63,546 bases of DNA from Clostridiales bacterium (GCA_015055725.1 SVHO01000006.1:1-63546), one strand, 5' to 3'; positions 35,750-45,703 are shown, counted from the stretch's first letter. Notes: generated from the sequence alone by a model not told the origin. Numbers and translations: made by a program.

Positions 35750-36202
35750 TTAGTTTTCTCCTTTAACAGCCAAAATTTTATTTAATATAATATTGCACGC
35801 ATCTTCTAACTGATGCGAAGTTTCCATATATACGGATAAACTTGCGCCGTAAGGGTCAATCACGTCGCTAAGTCCCGTCAGTTCGGCAACCGTGTAAACG
35901 TTTTCAAAATTCGCAATTTGATATTTATGCCCCGCCGTCATGCAAATAACCATCGTGGCTTTTTCTATTGCCTGAACTGTTAACTGTTTAGATTTAAAGC
36001 CCGTGGGTTTATACCCCAAATTTTTAAGTGCGAGCGCAGAATTTTTGCTCATCTTTTGTCCATCAGTTGCAGAAAGCCCCGCACTACTTACCTTAATATC
36101 CGTAATCCCTGCGAGTTTTAATTTATTTTTTAGAATTATTTCTGCCATCGGGCTTCTACAAGTGTTGCCCGTGCAAACGAAAATTATATTTTTCTTTTTC
36201 AT
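35750..36202 (-). CDS. ywlE: Low-molecular-weight phosphatase of the YwlE (protein arginine phosphatase) type
   Basis: The P-loop is CTGNTCR (C10 to R16), and DPYGAS carries the general acid Asp. In B. subtilis YwlE the Thr in this loop sets phosphoarginine specificity, while tyrosine phosphatases have Ile or Leu; Thr14 here therefore predicts a protein arginine phosphatase opposing McsB. The length of about 150 residues is normal. Start at the ATG at 36202, whose ATGA overlaps the sua5 stop; a TTG two codons upstream is less likely. Confidence 0.88.
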   Translation of the reverse strand: MKKKNIIFVCTGNTCRSPMAEIILKNKLKLAGITDIKVSSAGLSATDGQKMSKNSALALKNLGYKPTGFKSKQLTVQAIEKATMVICMTAGHKYQIANFENVYTVAELTGLSDVIDPYGASLSVYMETSHQLEDACNIILNKILAVKGEN

Positions 36203-37188
36203 CCGCAAGACTTCCTTAAACGGTTCATTATGCCCATATTAACACCCTTTTCATCAGGCATAGCAACTGCAATTATAAGCGTTGCTTTTCTTTCGCCTTC
36301 AAGAAGTTTATCGTATAAATTAGACGCGATTTTTTCGGGAGTGTCCCCTAAAAGCAATAAGTTCACTCCTTTAAGTTTTTCACCAACGTGGTCGGCACAC
36401 ATAACGAAAGGTTTGCCACCGCAGTCGATTTCTTCTTGATATGCTTTTTTAACTAAATCCAATTCCTTTTCTTCAAACAAAGCCGTTTTACAATTAGGGC
36501 GGTAATGCTTATACTTAACGCCGGGGGATTTAACTCTATCCCCTTCTTTATGCTCGGCAATTAAGCATTTTCCAACCACTTCTTCAATCATTTCTTTAGT
36601 GACTAAGCCTGCACGCAAAATTCGTGGAATTTCACCCGTCACGTCTAAAACGGTGCTCTCTATCCCACCCGTACATTTTCCGCCGTCAAGTATAAGTGGA
36701 ATTTTGCCGTTTAAGTCGTTATAAACGTGCTCCGCCGTGACGGGACTTGTGTGCTTTGAAAGATTTGCACTTGGCGCAACCACAGGCATATCAACGGCTT
36801 GTAAAAGTTGTTGGCAACCTTGGTGAGAAGGTATCCTAACCGCCAAAGTATCGCCACCGCAAGTCGCTTCGTCACAAACCACTCTTTTGCTTTCAAAAAC
36901 CAAAGTCAAAGGACCGGGCGTAAATTTTTCTATAAGCTTATAAACGTAATCGTGCTTAACTAAAACAAGTTTATCTAAGTCGTAATGCTTGTGCACGTGT
37001 GCAATCAATGGATTGTCAGACGGTCTACCTTTTATTTCAAAGATTTTTTTAACCGCCTCTGGCATCGTTCCAACGCCTGCAAGACCGTAAACGGTTTCGG
37101 TTGGCATGCCTATAACACCGCCATCAAGCAAAATCTTTTTTGCACTTTCAACGCTTTGTTCGTCTACACTCTTAATTAGCGTTTGCAT
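36199..37188 (-). CDS. L-threonylcarbamoyladenylate synthase (Sua5 type)
   Basis: First step of t6A37 tRNA modification. The N-terminal YrdC domain has IGMPTETVYGLAG, IFEIKGRPSDNPLIAH and APSANLSKHTSPVTAEH. The C-terminal Sua5 domain begins after SPGVKYKHYRP, so this is the long form (about 329 residues). Start at the ATG at 37188 just after dnaB; an in-frame TTG at 37209 overlaps dnaB. It overlaps the YwlE-like gene by 4 bp. Confidence 0.95.
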   Translation of the reverse strand: MQTLIKSVDEQSVESAKKILLDGGVIGMPTETVYGLAGVGTMPEAVKKIFEIKGRPSDNPLIAHVHKHYDLDKLVLVKHDYVYKLIEKFTPGPLTLVFESKRVVCDEATCGGDTLAVRIPSHQGCQQLLQAVDMPVVAPSANLSKHTSPVTAEHVYNDLNGKIPLILDGGKCTGGIESTVLDVTGEIPRILRAGLVTKEMIEEVVGKCLIAEHKEGDRVKSPGVKYKHYRPNCKTALFEEKELDLVKKAYQEEIDCGGKPFVMCADHVGEKLKGVNLLLLGDTPEKIASNLYDKLLEGERKATLIIAVAMPDEKGVNMGIMNRLRKSCG

Positions 37189-37189
37189 A

Positions 37190-38704
37190 TTAAAAAATTT
37201 CGTCGTCAATAGACTTAAAGACGGGTTGTTCGTCTTGTTCTTCTTGACCTTGTTCTTCTATCTCGTGTTGCGGTAAATCTTCATACCCTGAAACGTTTGC
37301 AGAGTGATTTTGAGTTTTTCCATCAAAATCGTCTGGTTCACCCGTTTCTTCGTTTAGATTTAAGAACTTAGTGCATTCGCCCTTAAAGTAAAGTTTAACC
37401 ATACCAGTTGGGCCACTTCTATGTTTTTCAACCAAAATTTCAGCAACGTTCTTTTGAACTTTGCCTTCTGCAATTTCTTTTTCGGTTGCGCTTTTATCAG
37501 GCCTATGTATAAACATAACGATATCTGCGTCTTGTTCGATAGCACCCGATTCACGAAGGTCAGAAAGTTGCGGTCTTCCCTTTCTCGTTTCCACCGCACG
37601 TGAAAGTTGTGAAAGTGCAAGAACTGGCACGTTGATTTCTTTTGCTAAAATTTTAAGGTTTCTTGAAATATCCGTAATTTCGTTTTGACGGCTATCGCTA
37701 TTTCTCGTTTTATCAGGCGTCATAAGTTGCATATAGTCGACCATAACGAAGTCTAACCCAAAACGGCTTTTAAGTCTACGGCACTTAGAAATAAGTTCGC
37801 GTGGACGGATAACGGCTGAATCGTCAATAAAAATTTTAGCGTTTGAAAGTTTTTCGCGAGCCTTAGCGATTTTAAGCCACTCCGTCTTATTCATTTTGCC
37901 TTTTTTAGCGTTTTCCATTGAAACGCCCGCAACAGAACAAAGCATTCTTTCGGTTAATTGTTCTTTTCCCATTTCAAGCGAGAACACCGCGCAAGAATAA
38001 CCTTGCATTGCAACGTTTTCAACAATATTCATTGCAAAAGACGTTTTACCAACGGCAGGACGCGCAGCAAGAATCATAAGGTCACTATTATGTAAGCCGT
38101 TTATAAGATTATCTAACCCCTTAAAGCCCGTTTTAATGCCTTTAAGGCTCGTCTTATCGTTTGTGAGTTGGTCAAACTTACTCATAACGTCAGGTAAAAC
38201 GCTTCCTATTTTAACCATTTCACTCGTATCGGCGTCGTTTGAAATATCGTAAACGGTTTTTTCGGCAAAAGATAGCGCGGAAGTTTTGTCAACACTCTTT
38301 TTGCACTCGTCTATAATTTCTGCCGAACCCTTAATCAATCTACGCAACAAACTATCTCTCGTCACTATATCTAAATATCTTTGATAGTTTGCAGACGACG
38401 GCATAACCATAGTTAATTCAGTTATATATGAAATTCCGCCTGCTTGTTCTAAGACACCTTGTTTTTCAAGCATATCGGTTAAAGTCACTAAATCAACGGG
38501 TTGGTTTTTCTTGATAATTTCTTCCATCGCGTTGAAAATATATTTATGTGATTCTGCGTAAAAATCTTCTTCTTTCAAAAAAGCCGCCACTTCAACTTGA
38601 ATACGCGTGTCAAGCAACAAACACCCTAAAAGTGCTTGTTCTGCTTCTAAACTGTGTGGCATATCGCCTAAACGTTTAGTTTGTTCTTTGTTATTGTTTG
38701 CCAT
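37190..38704 (-). CDS. dnaB: Replicative DNA helicase DnaB
   Basis: A 504-residue hexameric helicase. The N-terminal DnaB domain begins MPHSLEAEQALLGCLL; the RecA-type core has Walker A AARPAVGKTSFAMN, LSQLSRAVETR and the RSGPTG loop. The C-terminal tail of about 55 residues is acidic and Gln/Glu-rich (EIEEQGQEEQDEQP), longer than usual, possibly a partner-binding tail. It follows pepF by 12 bp. Here the gene named dnaB is the helicase, as in E. coli (DnaC in Bacillus). Confidence 0.97.
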   Translation of the reverse strand: MANNNKEQTKRLGDMPHSLEAEQALLGCLLLDTRIQVEVAAFLKEEDFYAESHKYIFNAMEEIIKKNQPVDLVTLTDMLEKQGVLEQAGGISYITELTMVMPSSANYQRYLDIVTRDSLLRRLIKGSAEIIDECKKSVDKTSALSFAEKTVYDISNDADTSEMVKIGSVLPDVMSKFDQLTNDKTSLKGIKTGFKGLDNLINGLHNSDLMILAARPAVGKTSFAMNIVENVAMQGYSCAVFSLEMGKEQLTERMLCSVAGVSMENAKKGKMNKTEWLKIAKAREKLSNAKIFIDDSAVIRPRELISKCRRLKSRFGLDFVMVDYMQLMTPDKTRNSDSRQNEITDISRNLKILAKEINVPVLALSQLSRAVETRKGRPQLSDLRESGAIEQDADIVMFIHRPDKSATEKEIAEGKVQKNVAEILVEKHRSGPTGMVKLYFKGECTKFLNLNEETGEPDDFDGKTQNHSANVSGYEDLPQHEIEEQGQEEQDEQPVFKSIDDEIF

Positions 38705-38716
38705 TATGTTTTCCCC

Positions 38717-40468
38717 TTAAAGAGTTTTAAACTGTTCCAACGTGTCCTTAAACACATTAAACGCCGATAAAAACGGCTTTTTATCCGTTAAATCAACGCC
38801 TGCTATTTTTAGCAATTCAACCGGTCCGTCACTTCCGCCAGACGATAAAAAGTTAAAGTAATCGTTAACGGCGGGTTGTCCTTCGGTTAAAATTCTATCT
38901 GCAATCGCAAGTGCGCTAATGATACCCGTTGCATATTTATAAACGTAAAACGCCCTATAAAAATGTGGTATTCTCGCCCACTCGTATTTTATTTTACCCT
39001 TTGAAAAAACTACGTCGCCATAATATTTTTTATTTAGCTTTAAATATTCGTTTGAAAGGTTTTCTTTGGTAAGTGGAACGCCATTTTCAACCGATTGGTG
39101 AGCAAATGCTTCAAATTCAGCAAACTGAGTTTGCCTAAACAACGTTGTTCTAATCATTTCAAGCAAATAGGACAAAAGGTACTTTTTAAGTTTTTTATCC
39201 TTTTCAGTTTTAAGCAAGTGCCTTATAAGCAACACTTCGTTAACCGTGCTTGCAACTTCGGCAACGAATATTTTATAATCCGCTTTTGCGTAAGGCTGAG
39301 TGCGATTAGAAAAATAACTGTGTAAACTATGCCCCATTTCGTGCGCAATAGTAAACACGTCGTGCGTGGTTTTTTGATAGTTTAATAAAACGTAAGGGTG
39401 GGTATCGTAAACGGCAACGCTATAAGCACCGCTTCTCTTTCCGTCCCCTTCGTAAACGTCAATCCAACGTTCGTTTTTGCCTTTCAATAAAAGGTCGCGA
39501 TATTCTTTGCCAAGTGGCGAAAGCCCTTCAACCACTAAATCGTAAGCATCATCATAATCAAGCGTTAGTTCAGCGCCTTCAACGATAGGAACGTATACGT
39601 CATACATATACATCTTATCTAATTTTAACGCCTTTTTCTTTTCCGCCATATAATCGTGTAGCATAGGCAACGCGCCGTCTACCGTGCTAATTAAGTTATC
39701 ATAAACGACGCGCGGAACGTCTTCACCAGATAGCGCGCGCTCTAACGCGGACGAATATTTTTTTGCTTTTGCCAAAAACACGCCCTTTTTAACGTTTCCA
39801 TAGTAAGTTGCAGAAATGGTGTTAATTAGTGAAATATAGCCGTCATAATACTTGTTAAACGCTTTTTTTCTAAGTTCTCTATCTTCACTGTGCATGATAA
39901 CGCCGTAAGTTCCGTGCGATAAAGGAATTTTTTCTTCCCCATTTTTTATTTTCTTTATAGGAAAATCGGCGTTGTCTATTTTAGTAAATATATCACGGAA
40001 AGAACCGAGCGTTTCACTTGAAAGTGCTAAAAGTTTTTCTTCATTTTCACTTAAAACGTGTGGTTTTTCTTTCAAAATCCCTTTTAATAAATAATCGTAA
40101 TCTTTTAACTTAGGGTTATCTATAAAACTTTGCAAAACGCTTTGGTCAAGAGCAGTTAATTCCGGCGTTATGAACGCGGTGTTTGCACCAAGCGTTGCGC
40201 CGAGCGACGATATTTTTGAAAGCAAAGAATCGTAAAGCGCGTCTTTGGTATTTTCATCATGCTTCATCATAGCGTAAACACTCAGTTTATCCGCCTTTCT
40301 GCAAACTTCTTCTTCTTTTTTCATACATTCGAGAAAACTCTCTGGGTTTGAAAGTTTGCCCTTAAAAATAGAAAAATCTAAATTTTTTGAAAGTTCGTTA
40401 AACTCTTTTTCCCACTCGTCAACACTTTTAAAAATATCTTCAACCGCCCACTTATACTTATTATCCAA
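38717..40468 (-). CDS. pepF: Oligoendopeptidase F (M3 family)
   Basis: A 583-residue cytoplasmic zinc peptidase. The active site reads FTIAHEMGHSLHSY (HEMGH) with the downstream Glu in FVAEVASTVNE. All-helical N-terminal lid. It degrades short peptides of about 7-17 residues. The start is TTG at 40468: GGAG stands eight bases before it and the N-terminus fits the family, whereas no ATG is near. It follows UPF0210 by 23 bp. Confidence 0.94.
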   Translation of the reverse strand: MDNKYKWAVEDIFKSVDEWEKEFNELSKNLDFSIFKGKLSNPESFLECMKKEEEVCRKADKLSVYAMMKHDENTKDALYDSLLSKISSLGATLGANTAFITPELTALDQSVLQSFIDNPKLKDYDYLLKGILKEKPHVLSENEEKLLALSSETLGSFRDIFTKIDNADFPIKKIKNGEEKIPLSHGTYGVIMHSEDRELRKKAFNKYYDGYISLINTISATYYGNVKKGVFLAKAKKYSSALERALSGEDVPRVVYDNLISTVDGALPMLHDYMAEKKKALKLDKMYMYDVYVPIVEGAELTLDYDDAYDLVVEGLSPLGKEYRDLLLKGKNERWIDVYEGDGKRSGAYSVAVYDTHPYVLLNYQKTTHDVFTIAHEMGHSLHSYFSNRTQPYAKADYKIFVAEVASTVNEVLLIRHLLKTEKDKKLKKYLLSYLLEMIRTTLFRQTQFAEFEAFAHQSVENGVPLTKENLSNEYLKLNKKYYGDVVFSKGKIKYEWARIPHFYRAFYVYKYATGIISALAIADRILTEGQPAVNDYFNFLSSGGSDGPVELLKIAGVDLTDKKPFLSAFNVFKDTLEQFKTL

Positions 40469-40491
40469 AACTTTGCTCCTTTTTGCCTTTT

Positions 40492-41847
40492 TTAATTCTT
40501 GTTGCTGTGGATAGGCGCAGGCATGCGTCCGCCACGGTTAATAAATTTATCACAACCGTATGGATTAACTGCCATAATAGGCGCCGTACCTAAAAGTCCA
40601 CCAAATTCAACCGAGTCGCCAACCTTTTTGTTGGGAACGGGAATAACGCGCACAGCCGTTGTTTTATTGTTAATCATACCTATTGCCGATTCGTCTGCAA
40701 TCATACCCGCAATCGTGGTTGCAGGCGTGTCGCCAGGAACGGCAACCATATCTATACCTACGCTACAAACACACGTCATTGCTTCAAGTTTAGATAAGGT
40801 TATCGCGCCTTTTTCTGCGGCTCTAATCATGCCGATATCTTCGCTGACGGGAATAAACGCGCCCGAAAGACCACCCACGTTTGAACTTGCCATAACACCG
40901 CCTTTTTTAACTGCGTCGTTAAGCATAGCAAGTGCCGCGGTTGTTCCGTGTCCACCAACGCTATCTAACCCAATTTCTTCTAAAATATGCGCAACGCTAT
41001 CCCCCATAACGGGTGTGGGTGCAAGCGACAAGTCAACTATGCCGAATTGCGCGTTTAATCTTTTAGACGCTTCTTTAGCGATAAGTTGTCCTGCACGAGT
41101 AATCTTAAACGCAGTTTTTTTGATAGTTTCTGCAACTTGGTCAATCGATGCGCCTTCCAAACTTTTAAGCGCGTGGTGAACTACGCCCGGCCCTGAAACG
41201 CCAACGTTTATAACCGTTTCGCCTTCTGATATGCCGTGGAACGCTCCTGCCATAAACGGATTATCTTCAACGGCGTTGCAAAATACGACTAACTTTGCAC
41301 AACCAAAGCCGTCTCTATCCTTAGTTCTTTCGGCAGTTTGTTTAATAATTTCACCCATTAGGCGAACGGCGTCCATATTTATACCTGCTTTTGAAGAGCC
41401 AACGTTTACCGAAGAACACATTCTATCCGTGACGGCAAGCGCTTCGGGAATACTCTTAATAAAAGATTCTTCAAAACTCGTCATACCCTTTTGAACGAGT
41501 GCAGAATATCCGCCCAAAAAGTCAACGCCAACCGTTTTCGCTGCGCGGTCAAGCGCTTTGGCAAGCACTACTTCTTTACCACAAAAAGACGAAGTGAGTA
41601 AACTTGCAGGCGTTATAGAAACGCGTTTATTTATAATTGGAATACCGTATTCGGCTTCTAAATCTTGCGCAACCTTAACGATATTTTCGGCTTTTTTGCA
41701 AATTCTATCATAGCAAAGTTGAGCGGTTATGTCTGCACTTTCCCTTATGCAAGGCAAAAGAGAAATGCCCATCGTGATAGTTCTAACGTCAAAATGTTCT
41801 TTTTCAACCATATCAATGGTTTCAAGTATTTCTTTTCTGTTAAGCAT
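40492..41847 (-). CDS. UPF0210 (PFL) family protein
   Basis: A 451-residue protein of the conserved UPF0210/DUF711 group: [39 protein letters not shown], and the Gly-rich [10 protein letters not shown] and [15 protein letters not shown]. The fold is related to pyruvate formate-lyase by sequence families, but no glycyl radical site is apparent. The function is not established. It is paired with an ACT-domain UPF0237 gene, as in many Firmicutes and archaea. Start at the ATG at 41847; a TTG at 41862 is possible. Confidence 0.92.
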   Translation of the reverse strand: MLNRKEILETIDMVEKEHFDVRTITMGISLLPCIRESADITAQLCYDRICKKAENIVKVAQDLEAEYGIPIINKRVSITPASLLTSSFCGKEVVLAKALDRAAKTVGVDFLGGYSALVQKGMTSFEESFIKSIPEALAVTDRMCSSVNVGSSKAGINMDAVRLMGEIIKQTAERTKDRDGFGCAKLVVFCNAVEDNPFMAGAFHGISEGETVINVGVSGPGVVHHALKSLEGASIDQVAETIKKTAFKITRAGQLIAKEASKRLNAQFGIVDLSLAPTPVMGDSVAHILEEIGLDSVGGHGTTAALAMLNDAVKKGGVMASSNVGGLSGAFIPVSEDIGMIRAAEKGAITLSKLEAMTCVCSVGIDMVAVPGDTPATTIAGMIADESAIGMINNKTTAVRVIPVPNKKVGDSVEFGGLLGTAPIMAVNPYGCDKFINRGGRMPAPIHSNKN

Positions 41848-41864
41848 CTCTTTACCCGCCAAAA

Positions 41865-42134
41865 TTAAATTTTATGCATTGCATTAAAAATATCTTCGTG
41901 TTGAACGTGGATTGAAACGCCAATTTGCTCGCCCAAAGCCAAGAGTTCGCTTTTAAGTTCTTTCAAAGAAAGTTTTGCACCCGAAAAATCACATTGCATA
42001 AGCATGGTGAAATTACCTTGCATTATTGTTTGGCTTATATCTTCAATGTTAACTTCGTTTTGCGCAAGCGCAGTTGAAACTTTTGCTATTATGCCTGGCT
42101 TGTCTTTACCGATTACTGTGACTATTGCTTTCAT
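41865..42134 (-). CDS. UPF0237 ACT-domain protein
   Basis: An 89-residue protein with a single ACT domain: [20 protein letters not shown] is the classic ligand loop. ACT domains bind amino acids or other small ligands. It is paired with UPF0210 (17 bp apart) and is presumed its regulatory subunit. GGAGG before the ATG. Confidence 0.93.
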   Translation of the reverse strand: MKAIVTVIGKDKPGIIAKVSTALAQNEVNIEDISQTIMQGNFTMLMQCDFSGAKLSLKELKSELLALGEQIGVSIHVQHEDIFNAMHKI

Positions 42135-42137
42135 TTT

Positions 42138-42668
42138 TTATTCCTCCACGGGTAAATCTAAAATTTCATAACTAACTAAAACGTTGCCTTGAGTGACGTA
42201 TCTTACGTTTTGATTTTCCTTAAACTCTGGAACTTCTAATTCATCAAAGATTAAAACTTTCCTTTCGAAAAAATCGTTTTTAAATTTATTCCACTCTAAA
42301 AAGATAAGTGCCTTAAAGTCAACGCCGTCTTTTTCTTGCAAAGATTCATCAACTTCAATAAAACTGCCTGTTGACGTTTCCCTTAATCCCGTCATTAAAT
42401 TCACTATTAACTTATAATAGCGGTTGACCCTTTTGTACTTTATCCCTAAGTAAATAAAAGAAAATAAAACTATAATTGCCGTCAAAGGATAATGTATCCA
42501 CTTGATAGTATTTATAGTTGGCGACATATACGGAAGAGTCGTATACCAGACGAAAAGCCCGATTGACACCAACGCATAAACTACCATAACGCCTATATAT
42601 AAAGAAATCGTTTCCTTTCTTTGTTTTTTCGCTTGTTCATACTGTTCTTCTTTAAAATAGTTTACCAT
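42138..42668 (-). CDS. Membrane protein, function unknown (two helices)
   Basis: 176 residues. Two transmembrane helices (about residues 20-45 and 55-80) with a basic N-terminus (EQYEQAKKQRKE) inside. The C-terminal domain of about 90 residues is soluble (EVDESLQEKDGVDF... NVRYVTQGNVLVSYEIL), with mostly strands. I do not recognise it. It overlaps the next upstream gene by 7 bp, so translation is coupled. Confidence 0.75.
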   Translation of the reverse strand: MVNYFKEEQYEQAKKQRKETISLYIGVMVVYALVSIGLFVWYTTLPYMSPTINTIKWIHYPLTAIIVLFSFIYLGIKYKRVNRYYKLIVNLMTGLRETSTGSFIEVDESLQEKDGVDFKALIFLEWNKFKNDFFERKVLIFDELEVPEFKENQNVRYVTQGNVLVSYEILDLPVEE

Positions 42669-43135
42669 CTTTGTTCTCCACTGTCTTTATAATCCGTTCT
42701 AACCTTTTCAAGCCCGTTTTTACCTTTGTAATAGAGTTCGTATCTATCGTTAAATTCCGCCATAACGTAATCTGGGTTTTGCTTTACAGAAAAGTATCGC
42801 GGTTTAGCGTTTTCAGTTTGAATTTGTGGCTTATTTTGTTGTTCAGTTTGTTGTTCGTTTTGTTCTTCTTTTGTGCCGACTATCTGAACGCCCTTGCTTT
42901 TTTTAACTTTTTTGTCTATGCCAAGTGCTTTTTTAAGCGTTGACCAAATTGCATAAACGACTGAAATAATCAACGAAATTTGAAAAACACTCATAAGCGC
43001 GGGATAAGTTTCTAGCGTACCTGTAAAATATAGTACCGCGCCCACCAAAAGCACGAATAGGGTTAGTTGCAAGTTAAAAAGCGCTAAAACCGAATAGATG
43101 ATTTTAAAAATAAACTTTACGAGCGCACCTATCAT
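42662..43135 (-). CDS. Membrane protein, function unknown
   Basis: 157 residues. Two hydrophobic segments (about 8-36 and 46-68), then a Gln/Glu-rich linker (EEQNEQQTEQQNKPQ) and a short soluble end with YFSVKQNPDYVMAEF. No known family recognised. It lies directly between the signal peptidase gene and the other membrane protein, with a 3-bp gap. The pair may act together in the envelope. Confidence 0.72.
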   Translation of the reverse strand: MIGALVKFIFKIIYSVLALFNLQLTLFVLLVGAVLYFTGTLETYPALMSVFQISLIISVVYAIWSTLKKALGIDKKVKKSKGVQIVGTKEEQNEQQTEQQNKPQIQTENAKPRYFSVKQNPDYVMAEFNDRYELYYKGKNGLEKVRTDYKDSGEQRW

Positions 43136-43138
43136 TTT

Positions 43139-43735
43139 TTAGTTTTTCCCCATTATCTTTTCTCTAACCTTAAACAAAAACTTATTGATTTGCCTAAAAT
43201 CTAAAGACCAATTTTCAACCACGCCGACTATTTGCTCGTCCGTGCAAACGCCGTATTTTCTACTGTCACTGCTATTTTCACGGTTATCGCCAAGATAGAA
43301 TATTTCGCCTTCTTTAAGTTTAACGTGCCCTTCAAATTCTTCTATATTATAATTAGTTGAACCTTGTTTTAACACGTAGTTTTCTTTAATTTGATTTCCG
43401 TTAACCCAAACGTAGCCGTCGCTTCTAATTTCAACAAAATCGTCCTTATGGCAAGCGATAACGCGTTTAATAAGCCAATAATCCGTTTCACCTTCGATAA
43501 CGACGATATCTCCGTTTTCAACCTTTTTTACGCGATTAACAATTAAAACGTCATTTGAGTATAGAGTTGGCAACATAGATTGTCCCTTAACTTGAACGGT
43601 TAAAAAAACAAACTGGTTAAGCGCGGAAATCATCATTATCACGGCGATAACAACCGCAAACCATAATAGCATTGCCCTATCCGACTTTTCTTTTGCAATC
43701 TGCTCTTCTAAAAGGCTATCTCTTACCTTATACAT
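43139..43735 (-). CDS. lepB: Signal peptidase I
   Basis: Cleaves Sec signal peptides at the membrane. At 198 residues it has one N-terminal transmembrane helix (about 22-45). Catalytic Ser lies in GQSMLPTLY, Lys in WLIKRVIACHKDD, and boxes GDIVVIEG and YLGDNRENSSDSRKYG are intact. It overlaps the DUF951 gene by 8 bp. AAGGAG upstream. Confidence 0.95.
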   Translation of the reverse strand: MYKVRDSLLEEQIAKEKSDRAMLLWFAVVIAVIMMISALNQFVFLTVQVKGQSMLPTLYSNDVLIVNRVKKVENGDIVVIEGETDYWLIKRVIACHKDDFVEIRSDGYVWVNGNQIKENYVLKQGSTNYNIEEFEGHVKLKEGEIFYLGDNRENSSDSRKYGVCTDEQIVGVVENWSLDFRQINKFLFKVREKIMGKN

Positions 43736-43922
43736 CTTTCTCCTTCAACGGAAAATATTGTTTAGTCATTTTATTGAGTTGGTCTATTGAAAAAAATACC
43801 GAACGACCACATTTTAAGCATTTTAACTTAACGTCTGCCCCAACTCTAACAACTTGCCACTCGTTTCCTCCGCACGCGTGCGGTTTTTTAGATATAATTT
43901 TAGAATTTAATTCGTAAACCAT
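43728..43922 (-). CDS. DUF951 small zinc-binding protein
   Basis: A 64-residue protein typical of DUF951: KKPHACGGNEWQVVRVGADVKLKCLKCGR, a beta fold with a Cys/His cluster (HACGG and CLKCGR) that likely binds zinc, is the core (given here as two parts joined: HACGGNEWQ and KLKCLKCGR). Relatives are widespread in Firmicutes near genes for YchF or chromosome partitioning; the role is unknown. It ends overlapping the lepB start. Confidence 0.85.
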   Translation of the reverse strand: MVYELNSKIISKKPHACGGNEWQVVRVGADVKLKCLKCGRSVFFSIDQLNKMTKQYFPLKEKDV

Positions 43923-43943
43923 ATTTTACCAAAACGCTTAATT

Positions 43944-45638
43944 TTAAACCCAAAGCGCGTTATTTATCAAAAACTCTCCGCCGTCAAAATTAAATTCTAT
44001 GGCGTTAATGTTATTATAACTTTTAAGAACCATGCCTTCAACCGTTTTAAACTTAGGCAAATCAAACTTAACGTTTTGCCAAGTTTCATAGCCTTTTAAT
44101 GAAATTGAAGCGATATATTCTCTTTTTTGCCCGTAAAAATCGGATATTAATTTAACAAAAAAAGTGCCACTATCTTTTGCGTAAACGTCAAACATAAGCA
44201 AAGCGCGTTCAGGTGGAATATCCTTTTGTGCTTTGAACTTAAAGCACAACAAACCGCCATCACAAGCAACCCCTTCAATACCCATAGGCCCTTTTTTAAC
44301 TTTAACCTTATTTTTGTCGCTAACGTTTATGGGCGAAGAATTCTCTTGCCCTTGGCTCACGGGGTAAAATTCGCTATCTAATCCCTTTTCCCTTGAAGAA
44401 TATAAAATTTTAGATTTATATTTAAGCGCAACTTCGTCTTTACTAAATTTTTTATTTATAATCGCAGAGCCAACGGCATATCCGTCTTTATACTCCACTT
44501 GTGCAAAAAGCGAAAGGTTCGTTGATAGCGGATAAGGGCAATAAGTAAAGGTGTAAACTCCGTCTTTTGCCTTGTTAGCACTCATCTTAAACCATGCGCG
44601 TTCTGAAGGCGTGCAAATTTCTTCACAAACGTAAAGCGAAACTTCTTTTACTTCACCACTATCGGGAACAACGCTAACTTCTATTTTCTTGTCTATGATT
44701 TCACAGCGAATATCCACTTCACTTGGTAAAACTTTTTTATCAGCACCGCCTACGAATAAGAATTTATCTAAAAAGGTTAGCGCGCAATTAAACGCTTGCA
44801 CGTTTACCCTATCTCTATAACCAACTGAATAATGAACTGCCTTATACGGCGCGTTTTCCATACGCGTTGCGGTGTCAACAGCGCGGTCGCAATCAAAATC
44901 GTTGCTATTAGTTGCTGATAAAATAAGTGTTGGGCATTTAACGTGCATTGCGTAAGACTGCGCGTCAATTCCTGCGATAAACTTATACATTTCATCAGAA
45001 AATTGAGGTTCGATTTGACCGCCGAATTTATAAATTCCGCGATAACCTTTCCACCCAGCGTTTAATGCAAACACCGCGCAATCAAGGTTTTTATCCGTGC
45101 CGGCAACTTGCCACATAACGGTTGCACTTTCGCCAAGACCTATTCCGCCCACTTTAGTGACGAAGGGTTGGTCACTTAAAAACTTTAAAGCATAGCGCAC
45201 GGCGCACGCCCATTCATACCAACAAGTATCTGTGACGGCACCTTTAACCGAATATAAATTTTGTTTAGCTAATTGATAATTTGCAAAAGAAACGCAATCG
45301 GGATATTGAGTGTAATGTTCTTTTCCCTCAACCTGCCCTGCAACGTCAATCGAAAGAACGGAATAGCCACGCTTAACAAGTGACTTAATCAAATTATAAT
45401 CACAACCAGACGAAAAGTCTTCAAGGAGCAAAATAGCGGGAACAGCCGTCACGTGTTTTCTTTTAGCAAGCACACCTGCTATTTTAATTTTTTGACCTTG
45501 AACTTCTTTACCTTCGATTAAAATTTGGGTATACAAAACGTCCCCTTCCTTTTTTTCGTTTATCGTTTCAAAGGAAGGTTGATTTAAAATATTGAAGTTA
45601 TTCCAAATTGTAGTTAACGTTAAAATATTACCAGCCAT
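43944..45638 (-). CDS. Alpha/beta-hydrolase (esterase-like) with C-terminal beta domain
   Basis: 564 residues. Residues 50-310 are an alpha/beta hydrolase: nucleophile Ser in GIGLGESATVMW and an acid near SNDFDCDRA; the oxyanion region is LLEDFSSG. The fold region resembles cephalosporin-C deacetylase/acetyl xylan esterases. The C-terminal part (about 430-564) looks like a carbohydrate-binding or beta-sandwich domain (FDVYAKDSGTFFVKL, NAIEFNFDGGEF). No signal peptide. Catalytic His is not certain. Start at the second of two tandem ATGs, better spaced from GAGG. Confidence 0.72.
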   Translation of the reverse strand: MAGNILTLTTIWNNFNILNQPSFETINEKKEGDVLYTQILIEGKEVQGQKIKIAGVLAKRKHVTAVPAILLLEDFSSGCDYNLIKSLVKRGYSVLSIDVAGQVEGKEHYTQYPDCVSFANYQLAKQNLYSVKGAVTDTCWYEWACAVRYALKFLSDQPFVTKVGGIGLGESATVMWQVAGTDKNLDCAVFALNAGWKGYRGIYKFGGQIEPQFSDEMYKFIAGIDAQSYAMHVKCPTLILSATNSNDFDCDRAVDTATRMENAPYKAVHYSVGYRDRVNVQAFNCALTFLDKFLFVGGADKKVLPSEVDIRCEIIDKKIEVSVVPDSGEVKEVSLYVCEEICTPSERAWFKMSANKAKDGVYTFTYCPYPLSTNLSLFAQVEYKDGYAVGSAIINKKFSKDEVALKYKSKILYSSREKGLDSEFYPVSQGQENSSPINVSDKNKVKVKKGPMGIEGVACDGGLLCFKFKAQKDIPPERALLMFDVYAKDSGTFFVKLISDFYGQKREYIASISLKGYETWQNVKFDLPKFKTVEGMVLKSYNNINAIEFNFDGGEFLINNALWV

Positions 45639-45703
45639 CATTACCTCATAGCACGCCGTAAAATAAAACGCGCATAATTTGTTAAATATAACCTTAATTT
45701 AAG

